Shown here piece by piece: positions 8,266-18,646 of a stretch of 64,000 bases of DNA (positions within the stretch are counted from its first letter, which is position 1; every line of letters begins with the position of its first letter). The position numbers and the translations under genes are program-made. The stretch spans positions 62,001-126,000 of the forward strand of contig JAIXWY010000013.1 of NCBI GenBank assembly GCA_027490995.1, written 5' to 3'. Below the pieces are notes generated by a model that was not told the origin of the DNA, did no database searches, and was given only the letters and a program-made list of their open reading frames with translations. The stretch comes from Opitutaceae bacterium (GTDB lineage: Bacteria > Verrucomicrobiota > Verrucomicrobiia > Opitutales > Opitutaceae).

Positions 8266-10232
8266 CGATGAAACGAAGAGTCGGGCTGGCGCTTGGGGTT
8301 GCGTATCTGGTTCACGCGGGGAGTGCGGCCGAGGGACCGACGCCGCCGACCGCGCAGCGCGGCGATGATCAGGCCGTTTCCAGCGGCATCGAGCCGGATG
8401 ATCGGGGACGTCGCGGACGGGAGGCGCGGGCGGTGACCCGGGCGCAGATGGTGGAGGAGATCCACGCGGCTTGGAATCGGCCCACGGTGGTCGCGGAGGC
8501 TCCCCCCTTGGCGGGGGTGCCGGCGGAGTCGCACCTGCCGCTGTTGCGGAGACTGCAGGCGATCATCGTGCCGGAGGTGAGCTTCAACCAAGTCGAACTC
8601 CAGCGTGTCGCGCAGAGCCTCAGCGCGCTGGCGGCGGAGCTTGAGGGTGCGGAGCCCGGGCTGCCGGGAGTGAATATTGTGTTGCTCGACCCCACCTCGC
8701 GGAATCCCAGCGTTACCCTCGCGCTGCGAAATCTCTCGCTGCAGCGCGTACTCGATTTCGTGGTCGAGTCAGTCGGCTACCAGTACGAAGTACAAGGTGA
8801 TGCGGTGGTGATCCGACCTGGTGGGGAGCGCTCACTTTTGGATACAGCGTTCTTCCCGGTGGCGCGTTCCACGGTTGTGCGGATGACGGCGTTCGCGGGG
8901 GAGGCGGGGCGGGCGGTGCGCGGAGAGAGTGGAACGGCTGACGTCGGCGGATCGGTGGATCAAGGAGCGCCGCTGGGTTCGGGGGCCTCTGGGGCGGGTG
9001 CGGAGAGCGCGCAGCTGCGCCTTTTTTTACAGTCGGCAGGTGTGGCGTTCGATTCCGTGCCCGGAGCGTCTCTTGCCTATGACGGCTCGGCCATGATCGT
9101 GACCCAGACTCCGCGCAACTTGGAACGGATCCGAACGATCTTGAACCGGTACACCGACGTCCGGCAGGTGGAGATCGAGGCGAAGTTTGTCGAGGTTACG
9201 GAAGGCGTGCTGGACGAGCTTGGCATCACCTGGAGCGCGTTACGAGATGGCGGGGTCGCGGGCGGCGGAGGGAGTCGCGTGCGGGCGGGCACGGGTAGAG
9301 TGACACGCAGCGTGGTGGACACGTTCGGCGGAGGCGGTGCGAGTAACGCGATCGTGATCGATGGCGAGGCCGTGGCCTCGACCCGAGCGCCTGAGCTTCC
9401 CGGTGCGGTGCCGCTCGGTGCGGATGCGGCGGCGATCGCAGAGGTCGCAGGTGTCGTGGGCGGAGTCGACGTGAACGCCCTCGTGCGCCTGTTGGCCCAG
9501 AAGGCTGGGGGAGACCTGCTCAGTGCGCCGCGGGTGACGGTGTTGTCGGGGCATACGGCGACCATCACGGTGGCGCAGGAAATGCGCTACCCCCAGAGCT
9601 TTGGTGAGATTCAGAGTCAGGTCGGCGCGGGAAGGACGGCGGGGGAGAGTGCCGGTGGCGGCTCGGCGGGTGTTACGATCACTGCGGGGACGCCGCAGGA
9701 CTTCACCTCGCGCAACGTGGGAGTGGAGCTGAAGGTAACGCCCACGGTTGAGGAGGACGACTATTCGATCAGCTTGGACCTTGCGCCCAAGGTGACGGAG
9801 TTCGAGGGATTCGTGGAGTTTGGCGGACCCAGTGTGGCGGTGTCGGGAGGGCGGACGGTGACCGTGCCGCCGGGTTTCTATCAGCCGATCTTTTCGGTTC
9901 GCGAAGTATCGACCAAGGTCAGCCTTTGGGATGGAGCGACGCTGGTGATGGGTGGCCTGACGCGGGAGGAGGTGAAGAAAGTGGAGGACAAAGTTCCGAT
10001 CTTGGGTGACGTGCCGTTACTGGGCCGGCTCTTTCGGTCGCGCGGGGAGAGCTCGCAGAAGCGCAACCTGCTGATTTTCGTGACAGCGAACCTGGTCAGC
10101 CCGGGTGGATCGCCGAAGAAGCAGGTGATCGGTGATCTCCCACCGGGGGCGCTGTTTCGCGGGCCGACCCTGGTGACGCCGGGCGGCTCGGTGTCGCGGC
10201 ATGTCGATGGTCCCGCGTCGGCGGGGCGGTGA
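8262..10232 (+). CDS. Type IV pilus / type II-like outer-membrane secretin (PilQ/GspD family, Amuc_1098-like)
   Basis: A 656-residue outer-membrane ring protein through which a pilus or substrate would pass. It starts with a signal peptide (MKRRVGLALGVAYLVHAGSAA). An N0/STN-like domain follows (about 105-185, VTLALRNLSLQRVLDFVVE). An N1/KH-like domain comes next (about 265-320), including MIVTQTPRNLERIRTILN. The secretin barrel is at about 405-625. The barrel shows APRVTVLSGHTATI, VGVELKVTPTVEED and the hallmark VPILGDVPLLGRLFR near the end. The Gly/Ala-rich insert at about 325-395 is probably a loop between N-domains. No AMIN domain and no pilotin Cys are evident. It is the last gene of the four-gene operon; no pilin, PilB/PilT ATPase or PilC gene follows. 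Confidence 0.9.
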   Translation: MTMKRRVGLALGVAYLVHAGSAAEGPTPPTAQRGDDQAVSSGIEPDDRGRRGREARAVTRAQMVEEIHAAWNRPTVVAEAPPLAGVPAESHLPLLRRLQAIIVPEVSFNQVELQRVAQSLSALAAELEGAEPGLPGVNIVLLDPTSRNPSVTLALRNLSLQRVLDFVVESVGYQYEVQGDAVVIRPGGERSLLDTAFFPVARSTVVRMTAFAGEAGRAVRGESGTADVGGSVDQGAPLGSGASGAGAESAQLRLFLQSAGVAFDSVPGASLAYDGSAMIVTQTPRNLERIRTILNRYTDVRQVEIEAKFVEVTEGVLDELGITWSALRDGGVAGGGGSRVRAGTGRVTRSVVDTFGGGGASNAIVIDGEAVASTRAPELPGAVPLGADAAAIAEVAGVVGGVDVNALVRLLAQKAGGDLLSAPRVTVLSGHTATITVAQEMRYPQSFGEIQSQVGAGRTAGESAGGGSAGVTITAGTPQDFTSRNVGVELKVTPTVEEDDYSISLDLAPKVTEFEGFVEFGGPSVAVSGGRTVTVPPGFYQPIFSVREVSTKVSLWDGATLVMGGLTREEVKKVEDKVPILGDVPLLGRLFRSRGESSQKRNLLIFVTANLVSPGGSPKKQVIGDLPPGALFRGPTLVTPGGSVSRHVDGPASAGR

Positions 10233-10301
10233 GTGGAGCGGACCGGGATTATGGGTGATTCTGCGCTGGCGTGGTGCCGGCGGGCTGATCAGGGTTCTGC
10301 G

Positions 10302-11183
10302 ATGGCCAAGTGGCTGCTGATCGACGGTTTCAATCTCGCCTACCGCTGTTTCTTCGCGATTCCCGAGCTGACGCGTGCGGATGGGTTTCCTACGAACGCC
10401 CTGCATGGATGGGTGAAGTCGATTTGGAAGCTGGAAGATCAGGAGAAGCCAGTGGGCACGTTCGTTTTTTTTGATCTGGGCGGTGCGCAAGATCGGCTGG
10501 CGTTACACCCGGAGTACAAGGCGCACCGGGAAGAGATGCCGGAAGCTCTGGAAAAGCAGCTCCCTTACGTGAAGCGTCTGACTCAAGCGATGGGCCTCGG
10601 GATGGTTGAGCAGAACGGAGTAGAGAGTGACGACCTGTTGGCCTCGCAGGCGGTGGCGCTTGCGCGGGCGGGGGAGACCGCGCTCGTGGTGAGCTCCGAC
10701 AAAGACTTCGCGCAGATCATTGACGAGCGCATCACGGTCTTACTCCCGCCGCCGACGGCGAATCCGAAACTCGGATGGCGTCATCTCGACGCTGTGGGCG
10801 TCCAGGAGAAGTTTGGCGTACCGCCGACCCAGATTGCTGACTATCTCGCCTTGGTGGGGGATACCTCGGACAACATCCGGGGCATTGACGGCGTGGGTCC
10901 GAAGACCGCGGCGAAGTGGTTGCAGGCGCATGGCTCCCTTGAAGGGGTCATGCAGCATGCGATGGAGCTTGAACCAGCCCGTTTTCGCGAGGTGGTGGCC
11001 GCCTCGGGGGAACTCCTGCGGCGCAACCTGCGGCTCACGACCCTGAACTTGGCGTTGCCGGTGCTTCCCCCGGCGGCGGCGAGGCCGAGGTTACCGGAGC
11101 TTTACGCGTTATTGGAGGAGCTGGAGATGCGGAGCTCCTTGGCGGAGGCGCGTCGTCGTTACGAACAGCCGGAGCTGTTCTAG
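10302..11183 (+). CDS. 5'-3' exonuclease (FEN-like, DNA polymerase I N-terminal type)
   Basis: A stand-alone 293-residue flap nuclease of the kind that forms the N-terminal domain of DNA polymerase I. It removes 5' flaps or RNA primers in the cytoplasm. Metal-binding acidic residues are visible in LLIDGFNLAYR (D8), ESDDLLA and VSSDKDF. The H3TH DNA-binding helix is GDTSDNIRGIDGVGPKTAAKWL-like. I start at the ATG giving MAKWLLIDGF; a longer GTG frame from 10233 adds 23 residues outside the fold. It follows the secretin by 69 bases and is probably not part of the pilus operon functionally. Confidence 0.9.
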   Translation: MAKWLLIDGFNLAYRCFFAIPELTRADGFPTNALHGWVKSIWKLEDQEKPVGTFVFFDLGGAQDRLALHPEYKAHREEMPEALEKQLPYVKRLTQAMGLGMVEQNGVESDDLLASQAVALARAGETALVVSSDKDFAQIIDERITVLLPPPTANPKLGWRHLDAVGVQEKFGVPPTQIADYLALVGDTSDNIRGIDGVGPKTAAKWLQAHGSLEGVMQHAMELEPARFREVVAASGELLRRNLRLTTLNLALPVLPPAAARPRLPELYALLEELEMRSSLAEARRRYEQPELF

Positions 11184-11209
11184 CCAGCCCTCCCTCGTCG
11201 CGCCATCCG

Positions 11210-11971
11210 CTACCCGGCGGCGGGCGGGGAAATCGGCGCGATCCCGTCGGGGTCGAACATATAGCCGACGCCGTGGACGGTACGGAAGCAGTCGAGCTTG
11301 ATGCCGTGTTCCTGGAAGAGATCGCGAACCTTTACGATATACTGGTCGAGGGAACGACTGCGGACATCGGCGTGGATGCCCCAGACGGAGTGAATCAGCG
11401 CCTTGCGCGGGATTACGACCCCGCGATGTTCAGAAAGGTAGGCGAGGATACCCAGTTCCTTGCGCCCTAACTTGCGGGTGGTCCCGTCTGGAAAGGCGAT
11501 CTCGAGGCGGATTGGACTGATGCGAGCGCCGACGAAGTCGAAGGGCTCGTCGGAGACCTTGACGTTCTTGGTGACATTGAGGTCGGCCTTCGACTCGGCG
11601 CGCCGCAGAACGGCGCGAATGCGGGCGACCAGCTCGGCGTAGCCGAAGGGCTTCGTGATGTAGTCGTCGCCTCCGAGTTCGAGTCCCTTCACCTTGCTGA
11701 CCTCGCCGGAGTTGCCGGTGACAAAGATTGTGGGGACCGAGATGTCCTTGGACTTCAGTTCCTCGAGCAGCGAAAATCCCGACTGGTCGGGCAGGTTCAC
11801 GTCGAGGAGCATGAGATTCGCGAAGTTTCGCGTGAGAAAGCGGACGGCGTGTTGAGCCCGATTACAGACCTGAGTCTGCATCCCGGCCTGTTCGAGGTGG
11901 AGGCAGACGAGCTTGGCGAGCTCCTCTTCGTCCTCGACCACGAGGATTAGGGGTTTGGGTGCCGTGCGCAT
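11210..11971 (-). CDS. OmpR/PhoB-family response regulator (orphan)
   Basis: A 253-residue DNA-binding response regulator. The receiver domain (about 7-120) has the acidic pair D14/E15 region, the phospho-acceptor D57 (MLLDVNLPDQSG), T85 and K107 (ITKPFG). The C-terminal winged helix (about 150-245) contains LGRKELGILAYLSEHRGVVIPRKAL and a wing with VRDLFQEHG and TVHGVGYMF, matching the Trans_reg_C fold. No histidine kinase gene is adjacent, so its partner must lie elsewhere. It is transcribed divergently from hisG across 180 bases. The stop lies 26 bases from the convergent exonuclease gene. Confidence 0.92.
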   Translation of the reverse strand: MRTAPKPLILVVEDEEELAKLVCLHLEQAGMQTQVCNRAQHAVRFLTRNFANLMLLDVNLPDQSGFSLLEELKSKDISVPTIFVTGNSGEVSKVKGLELGGDDYITKPFGYAELVARIRAVLRRAESKADLNVTKNVKVSDEPFDFVGARISPIRLEIAFPDGTTRKLGRKELGILAYLSEHRGVVIPRKALIHSVWGIHADVRSRSLDQYIVKVRDLFQEHGIKLDCFRTVHGVGYMFDPDGIAPISPPAAG

Positions 11972-12030
11972 GACCGATTGAGTGGGCGGCCAACTTTGGT
12001 CGCCCGGGCAAGAGTCTGGCGAAAACGCCT

Positions 12031-12070
12031 GATTTTACAATTAGTTTCTTGAATATTGGAATAATGCCTT
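12031..12070. promoter_or_regulatory. AT-rich divergent intergenic segment between response regulator and hisG
   Basis: The 180-base gap contains an AT-rich core with a -10-like AATAAT at 12060-12065 on the plus strand and TTTACA at 12034-12039 (spacer 20, longer than ideal). It is the most likely site of promoters for one or both flanking genes, but I cannot assign a clean -35/-10 pair. Confidence 0.3.
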
Positions 12071-12151
12071 AGTGCCAATTCAGCTTTATGGAAGCATGCC
12101 TGCCGTGGAAATAAACTTGCGGCGTCGGAAAGCGGTCCATGCTCTGGCCGG

Positions 12152-13036
12152 GTGTCCGCCCCTGCGCCACTTTTGATGCTCGGTCTGCCGAAGGGTAGTC
12201 TCGAGGAGTCCACCAAGACCCTGTTCGCGAAGGCGGGCTGGAAGATCACGACCAGCTCGCGTTCCTACAAGCCGGCCATTGACGATCCGGAACTCGACGG
12301 TCGGTTCGTCCGCGCCCAAGAGGTGAGCCGCTACGTGGAGCATGGGTTCTTCGACTGTGGGCTGACGGGGCACGACTGGATTCAGGAGAACGAGTCTGAC
12401 GTCGTGGAGGTGTGTGACCTGGTCTATAGTCGCGCGTCGGTGAGGAAATCCCGTTGGGTACTTGCCGTGCCGGAAGATTCGCCGGTGCGCACGCCGCAGG
12501 ATCTTGCTGGTAAGCGGGTTGCGACCGAAATGGTGAACACCGTGAAGCGTTACTTTGCCTCGCTGGGGATCCCGGTGGACGTTGAGTTTTCCTGGGGAGC
12601 TACGGAGGTGAAGGTGCCCGACCTCGTCGACGCGATCGTCGACATTACGGAGACCGGTTCATCCCTGAGGGCCAATAAGCTTCGGGTGGTGTCGACGCTG
12701 CTCGAGACCAATACCAAGTTCATCGCCAACCGCCAAAGCTGGGAGAACGCCGCCAAGCGTCGGAAGATTGAGACGATTGCGCTGTTGCTGCGCGGTGCGT
12801 TGGAGGCGGGTTCGAAGGTTGGCCTCAAGATGAATACGCCGCGGCAGTCCTTGGAGGCGATCACGCGGACCATCCCGGCGTTGCGCAACCCCACGGTTTC
12901 GCCGCTCAGTAATCCGGATTGGGTGGCGCTCGAGACCATCATCGACGAGAGCGTGGTGCGGGAGATCATCCCCGAGTTGAAGGCGCTCGGCGCCGAGGGG
13001 ATTGTCGAGTATCCGCTGAACAAGGTTGTTTACTGA
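12152..13036 (+). CDS. hisG: ATP phosphoribosyltransferase, long form
   Basis: First enzyme of histidine biosynthesis: joins ATP and PRPP to give phosphoribosyl-ATP. The 294-residue length and a C-terminal ACT-like regulatory domain (about 220-290) mark the long, HisZ-independent form that is feedback-inhibited by histidine. Motifs include [12 protein letters not shown] near the start, [13 protein letters not shown] and the PRPP-binding [17 protein letters not shown]. It starts with GTG; an ATG eight codons in would also keep the fold. It is followed by aguB after 18 bases, an unusual neighbour, because no other his gene is in the window. Confidence 0.95.
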   Translation: MSAPAPLLMLGLPKGSLEESTKTLFAKAGWKITTSSRSYKPAIDDPELDGRFVRAQEVSRYVEHGFFDCGLTGHDWIQENESDVVEVCDLVYSRASVRKSRWVLAVPEDSPVRTPQDLAGKRVATEMVNTVKRYFASLGIPVDVEFSWGATEVKVPDLVDAIVDITETGSSLRANKLRVVSTLLETNTKFIANRQSWENAAKRRKIETIALLLRGALEAGSKVGLKMNTPRQSLEAITRTIPALRNPTVSPLSNPDWVALETIIDESVVREIIPELKALGAEGIVEYPLNKVVY

Positions 13037-13054
13037 ACCCCAGCGCTTTTCTCC

Positions 13055-13933
13055 ATGGCTACGGTCAAGCTCGGACTCCTCCAGCATGCGTGCTCCGCCA
13101 GTCCGGCGGGCAATCTGAAGAAAACCCTCGCGCTCGCCGAAAAGGCGGCGAAGCAGGGTGCAAAAATCATCTGCACCCAGGAGCTTTTCCGGTCGCAGTA
13201 CTTCTGCCAGAACGAGGATCATGCGAACTTCGCGCTGGCGGAGTCGATTCCTGGACCGAGCACCGCGGCGTTCCAGAAATTGGCCCGGAAGCACGCCGTG
13301 GTCATCATCGCGTCGCTCTTCGAGAAACGCGCATCGGGTCTGTATCACAACACCGCCGTTATCATCGATGCGGACGGCTCGCTCCTCGGTGTGTATCGGA
13401 AGATGCACATCCCGGATGACCCGCTGTTCTACGAGAAGTTCTACTTTACGCCCGGTGACACGGGCTTTCGCGCGTGGCAGACCCGCTACGGCCGGATCGG
13501 CGTGCTGATCTGCTGGGATCAGTGGTATCCGGAGGGTGCGCGCCTGACCGCGCTCCAGGGGGCGGAGATCCTCTTCTATCCAACGGCGATCGGCTGGCAC
13601 CCGGGCGAGAAGGCGGAGTATGGGACCAACCAGCACGGAGCGTGGGAGACCATCCAGCGCGCTCATGCGGTGGCGAATGGATGCTTCGTGGCGGCGGTGA
13701 ATCGCGTCGGGCTGGAGAAGCCGATTGGCGGCGACGGACTCGAGTTCTGGGGCCAGAGCTTCGTCGCCGGCACCAGCGGCCAGATCTTGGCCAAGGCGTC
13801 CGTCGATCGTGAGGAGATTCTTCTGGTGGACATTGATCTCGGGAAGGTGGACGTGACGCGGACGCACTGGCCGTTCCTGCGCGATCGCCGGATCGACGCC
13901 TATGGCGACCTCACGCGTCGCTTCATCGACTAG
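13055..13933 (+). CDS. aguB: N-carbamoylputrescine amidase
   Basis: Nitrilase-superfamily enzyme that hydrolyses N-carbamoylputrescine to putrescine, CO2 and ammonia, the last step of the agmatine route. The 292 residues show the Glu-Lys-Cys triad: E43 (TQELF), K116 (YRKMHIPDD) and C153 (LICWDQWYPEGAR). The typical AguB segments FYEKFYFTPGD and AIGWHPGEK are present. Together with the adjacent aguA it converts agmatine to putrescine; an arginine decarboxylase gene is not in the window. Spacing to aguA is 11 bases. Confidence 0.94.
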   Translation: MATVKLGLLQHACSASPAGNLKKTLALAEKAAKQGAKIICTQELFRSQYFCQNEDHANFALAESIPGPSTAAFQKLARKHAVVIIASLFEKRASGLYHNTAVIIDADGSLLGVYRKMHIPDDPLFYEKFYFTPGDTGFRAWQTRYGRIGVLICWDQWYPEGARLTALQGAEILFYPTAIGWHPGEKAEYGTNQHGAWETIQRAHAVANGCFVAAVNRVGLEKPIGGDGLEFWGQSFVAGTSGQILAKASVDREEILLVDIDLGKVDVTRTHWPFLRDRRIDAYGDLTRRFID

Positions 13934-13944
13934 TCCCGCGCCTC

Positions 13945-15018
13945 ATGTCCGCTCTTCGTTCCAAGAGGCGAGGGGAGTCTTCCGCGAAGACTCCAGCGAG
14001 TTTGGGTTTCCGCATGCCGGCGGAGTGGGAAAAGCAGGAGGCCGTATGGCTTTCGTGGCCGCACAAGCGGGCCTCATGGCCGGGTAAGTTCCGTCCCATC
14101 CCGCCGAAGTTCGCCGAGATCGCGGCGGTCATCTCGCGTTATCAGGACGTGCGGATCAACGCCGCCCGTGCTCTGATTCCCCGCGCTCGAGCCCTTGTGG
14201 CGCGGGCCGGAGCGGTGATGGACCGAGTGCGCTTCTTCCCGCATCCGACGGACGATGCATGGTGTCGCGACCACGGCCCGATTTTTGTGCGCAACGACCG
14301 CACCGGCGAGGTCGCATTGACGGATTGGAAGTATAACGCGTGGGGCGACAAATACCCGCCTTACCGACGCGACAACCTCATCCCGCCCCGGATCGGTCGC
14401 GCCCTGGGCCTGCGGCGTTTCGAAAAGAAGATGGTCCTCGAGGGAGGATCCATCGACGTGAACGGTGAGGGCCTGCTTCTCACGACCGAGGCATGTCTCC
14501 TGAATAAAAACCGCAACCCCTCGCTGTCCCGCGCGGAGATCGAGCAGGCGCTGCGCGATTACCTTGGGGTGCAAACGATCCTCTGGCTGGGAGATGGTAT
14601 CCTTGGAGACGATACAGATGGACACGTCGACGATTTGAGTCGGTTCTTCTGTGCGGATGGCATTGTGACCGCGGTGGAAAAGAATCGGCGCGATCCGAAT
14701 TATCCGATCCTGCAGGAGAACCTAGAACGTTTGCACAGCTTGCGGACGCCTGCGGGGCGGAAGTTTCGGGTCGTCGAGTTGCCGATGCCCAAGCCGTCTT
14801 TCTGCGATGGTCAGCGCCTGCCGGCCAGCTACGCGAATTTTCTCATCATCAATGGCGCCGTGCTGATGCCGGCATTTCGCCAGCCGCGCCGCGACCGTGA
14901 GGCTGCGGAGGTGCTCGCCGGGTGTTTCCCGGGCCGTGAGATCATCCCGATCGATTGCCTCGACCTCGTCTGGGGACTCGGTACGCTCCATTGTATCTCC
15001 CAGCAACAGCCCGCATGA
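13945..15018 (+). CDS. aguA: Agmatine deiminase
   Basis: Peptidylarginine-deiminase-type (pentein fold) enzyme converting agmatine to N-carbamoylputrescine and ammonia. Of 357 residues, MPAEWEKQEAVWLSWPH marks the N-terminus. CRDHGP (D109), EGGSIDVNGEG and DDTDGHVDD (H227) hold catalytic or guanidine-binding groups, and C350 in GTLHCISQQQP is the nucleophile. The first 23 residues before MPAEW are basic and may not be translated; the ATG of MPAEW is the alternative start. The stop overlaps the ATG of the following lipoprotein gene by 4 bases. Function is firm because the whole active-site set is present beside aguB. Confidence 0.94.
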   Translation: MSALRSKRRGESSAKTPASLGFRMPAEWEKQEAVWLSWPHKRASWPGKFRPIPPKFAEIAAVISRYQDVRINAARALIPRARALVARAGAVMDRVRFFPHPTDDAWCRDHGPIFVRNDRTGEVALTDWKYNAWGDKYPPYRRDNLIPPRIGRALGLRRFEKKMVLEGGSIDVNGEGLLLTTEACLLNKNRNPSLSRAEIEQALRDYLGVQTILWLGDGILGDDTDGHVDDLSRFFCADGIVTAVEKNRRDPNYPILQENLERLHSLRTPAGRKFRVVELPMPKPSFCDGQRLPASYANFLIINGAVLMPAFRQPRRDREAAEVLAGCFPGREIIPIDCLDLVWGLGTLHCISQQQPA

Positions 15019-15488
15019 CGCCTCGCGCCTTTCTTTCCCTCTGCTTCGTCGGTGCCGCCTTGCTGGTCTCAACCGGCTGCGAGTCGGTGCGGTCCGACAT
15101 CCGGGATGGTGTTCGCGAGAAGATCGCTGGCCCGCAGTACCGCGAGCGCGTTTTTAGCGGTGACGCGCGGGCGACTTTCGACGTCGCGCGCCGTGCCGTA
15201 GTCGCGATGGGATTCCGCGTCGATCGCCCCGGGGGGGCAGCCCAAGGCAAGATCGTGGCGTTTAGCGGTCTGCAAAGTGGCCAAGACCTCGCTGCCAGTC
15301 GGCAGATTCGGCTGCAGATCGAGATTTCTCCGTACGGGACCGAGTCCCGCGTCCGTGCCCTGTTCACCGAGGTCCTGGAAGCCGACTTCGCGCGTGGTCC
15401 GGGTCATGCGACCGAGAACGGACTCAAGGACACGCCGCTGTACGAGGTGCTTTTTCGTCGTATTGAAGAAGGCTTGAAACAGCCCTGA
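15015..15488 (+). CDS. Small predicted lipoprotein of unknown function
   Basis: A 157-residue protein with an N-terminal hydrophobic signal (FLSLCFVGAALLVSTGC) ending at Cys22, a likely lipidation site although the lipobox is loose (STGC). The mature part has a mixed alpha/beta look (DARATFDVARRAVVAMGFRVD, then QIRLQIEISPYGTESRVRALFTEV), reminiscent of small envelope lipoproteins, but I do not recognise a family. The ATG overlaps the aguA stop, so it is translationally coupled. A longer frame from 14955 would lie inside aguA and hide the signal peptide. No function is assigned. Confidence 0.75.
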   Translation: MTPRAFLSLCFVGAALLVSTGCESVRSDIRDGVREKIAGPQYRERVFSGDARATFDVARRAVVAMGFRVDRPGGAAQGKIVAFSGLQSGQDLAASRQIRLQIEISPYGTESRVRALFTEVLEADFARGPGHATENGLKDTPLYEVLFRRIEEGLKQP

Positions 15489-15688
15489 CCGCCCGTCACG
15501 GGGGAGTTTCCGCTTGCCCCGGGGGATGAGCCCGGGCGAGTCTAACCGTTCGCGGCATTGCTTCGTTCTGGCCAGTGTTGCCGCCCGTTCCCGCTGGCCT
15601 GTCAGTCATTAACCTTCAACCCACGGTCCTCACGGATCCCACGATGGTCCGGCGTCTTGGAACACGCGTCGTCCCGTCGTCTTTGCAC
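15489..15688 (+). promoter_or_regulatory. 200-base leader of rpsA with a hairpin
   Basis: The space before rpsA holds a GC-rich hairpin (CTTGCCCCGGG at 15513-15523 with GCCCGGGCGAG at 15530-15540, one internal mismatch) not followed by a T-run. It may end the aguA-lipoprotein transcript weakly or belong to the rpsA leader; S1 leaders are commonly autoregulated. No convincing promoter or ribosome binding site was found. Confidence 0.3.
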
Positions 15689-17359
<1,671 letters not shown>

Positions 17360-17402
17360 GGATAACCTAGTCCGCGGCCCCCGCAGTGGGGTCTCGTTTC
17401 TG

Positions 17403-17438
17403 AAGCGCCCGTTCCGCAAGGAACGGGCGCTTTCGTTT
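17403..17438 (+). terminator. Intrinsic terminator of rpsA
   Basis: Perfect stem GCGCCCGTTCC (17405-17415) with GGAACGGGCGC (17420-17430), loop GCAA, extended by AA/TT and followed by TTTCGTTT. It starts 43 bases after the rpsA stop. Confidence 0.93.
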
Positions 17439-17478
17439 GTCCAGATCTGTCGTGTTTCTCGGCAACGATGCAGACCAA

Positions 17479-17510
17479 CAAAACGCCCGCCGGCACGGGG
17501 CCGGCGGGCG
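17479..17510 (-). terminator. Intrinsic terminator of the sigma-70 factor gene
   Basis: Read on the minus strand, an 11-bp perfect stem (CGCCCGCCGGC at 17484-17494 with GCCGGCGGGCG at 17500-17510) is followed by TTTTG. It lies 48 bases beyond the stop of the minus-strand sigma gene, back to back with the rpsA terminator. Confidence 0.9.
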
Positions 17511-17557
17511 GGGAAGGGGAGGAGTGCGGCGCGAGGGCGTCCGCGAATCCCGCGAAA

Positions 17558-18646
17558 TCAGTTTCGATCGGCGGCCAAGGCCGGGATGGAGGACTTCGAC
17601 TCGATGAATTCCTTGATGACTTCCATGCGCTTGCGCTGCCGTTCATCGAGTTCGATCTCGTCAACCGAGCGTTGGGCCTCGTTTTTGGCGATCGCTTTCC
17701 GGATCTTGGAGAGCGCGATGTTCTGCAGCTGCCGAATCCGCTCACGGGTCACCTTGAACTTTTTCCCGACCTCCTCGAGGGTCATCTCGTCGTAGCCGTC
17801 GAAGCCAAAGCGCAGACGGATGATTTCCGCCTCGCGGGGCTCGAGGGAGTCGAGCATCGCGCGGAGATCTGAATTCTGGGAGCGCTCCTTCAGGGCGTCG
17901 AGCGGGTTGACCATGTTCTCGTCACCCACGATATCGCCGAAGGTGGCGGAGTCGCCCTCCTCGCCGATCGGTGCGTCGAGCGAAGTCGGGCGCACGCTGA
18001 CCGATTTGAGATGCGCCACCTTGCTGGTCGGGATCTGTAGCTCCATGGCCAATTCTTCGTCGGTGGGCTCGCGTCCAAGTTCCTCCGAAAGAGCCATCGC
18101 GGTGCGGCGCATCTTGGCGATCTTGTCGACCAGATGCACCGGGAGGCGGATGGTCTTACTCTGATTGGCGAGCGCGCGCTTGATGGATTGTTTGATCCAC
18201 CAGGCGGCGTAGGTCGAGAGCTTGCCGCCCTTGCGCGGATCGAAACGCTCCACGGCCTTGATCAGCCCCAGATTGCCCTCGCTGATGAGGTCCAGGAGGG
18301 GCAGGCCGAAATCCTTGTAGTCCATCGCGATTTTGACGACGAGACGCAGGTTGGCCGAGATCATGTGGTCGCGCGCGGCCTTGTCGCCGCGGCGAATCCG
18401 CTTCGCGAGCGCGATCTCTTCGTCGATCGTCAGCAGGGGCGTCTTACCGATTTCCTGCAGGTAAAGTTGCAGGCTGCTGCGGTCGGATGGCCCCACGTAC
18501 TCACGCGCGGCGGGCTCGGGCTTCTCCAAGAACGACGGCGGCGCATCGGGGGTGGCGGCCGGACGCTCCGGAGCGAGCGTGGCGGTGGAACGAGCGTCGA
18601 GGTCATCCTCGGCAAACTTACGGGGGGAGTTTGAATGAAGGGCCAT
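17558..18646 (-). CDS. Sigma-70 family RNA polymerase sigma factor (short RpoD/RpoS-like)
   Basis: A 362-residue sigma factor that directs RNA polymerase to promoters. It has region 1.2 (about 57-90), region 2 with the core-binding and -10 helices (RFDPRKGGKLSTYAAWWIKQ, 135-153), region 3 (about 172-250) and region 4 with the -35 helix-turn-helix (TLEEVGKKFKVTRERIRQLQ, 289-308). There is no acidic region 1.1 and no long non-conserved insert, so it is shorter than a typical primary sigma and resembles a group 2 factor. A charged 40-residue tail follows region 4. It could still be the housekeeping sigma of this lineage. It is preceded by a long 408-base gap and ends at its own terminator. Confidence 0.88.
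   Translation of the reverse strand: MALHSNSPRKFAEDDLDARSTATLAPERPAATPDAPPSFLEKPEPAAREYVGPSDRSSLQLYLQEIGKTPLLTIDEEIALAKRIRRGDKAARDHMISANLRLVVKIAMDYKDFGLPLLDLISEGNLGLIKAVERFDPRKGGKLSTYAAWWIKQSIKRALANQSKTIRLPVHLVDKIAKMRRTAMALSEELGREPTDEELAMELQIPTSKVAHLKSVSVRPTSLDAPIGEEGDSATFGDIVGDENMVNPLDALKERSQNSDLRAMLDSLEPREAEIIRLRFGFDGYDEMTLEEVGKKFKVTRERIRQLQNIALSKIRKAIAKNEAQRSVDEIELDERQRKRMEVIKEFIESKSSIPALAADRN

Noticed and set aside
6461-10232. A complete type II secretion system
   Set aside because: Only the alignment-complex and secretin parts are present; no GspE ATPase, GspF or pseudopilin gene is in the window.
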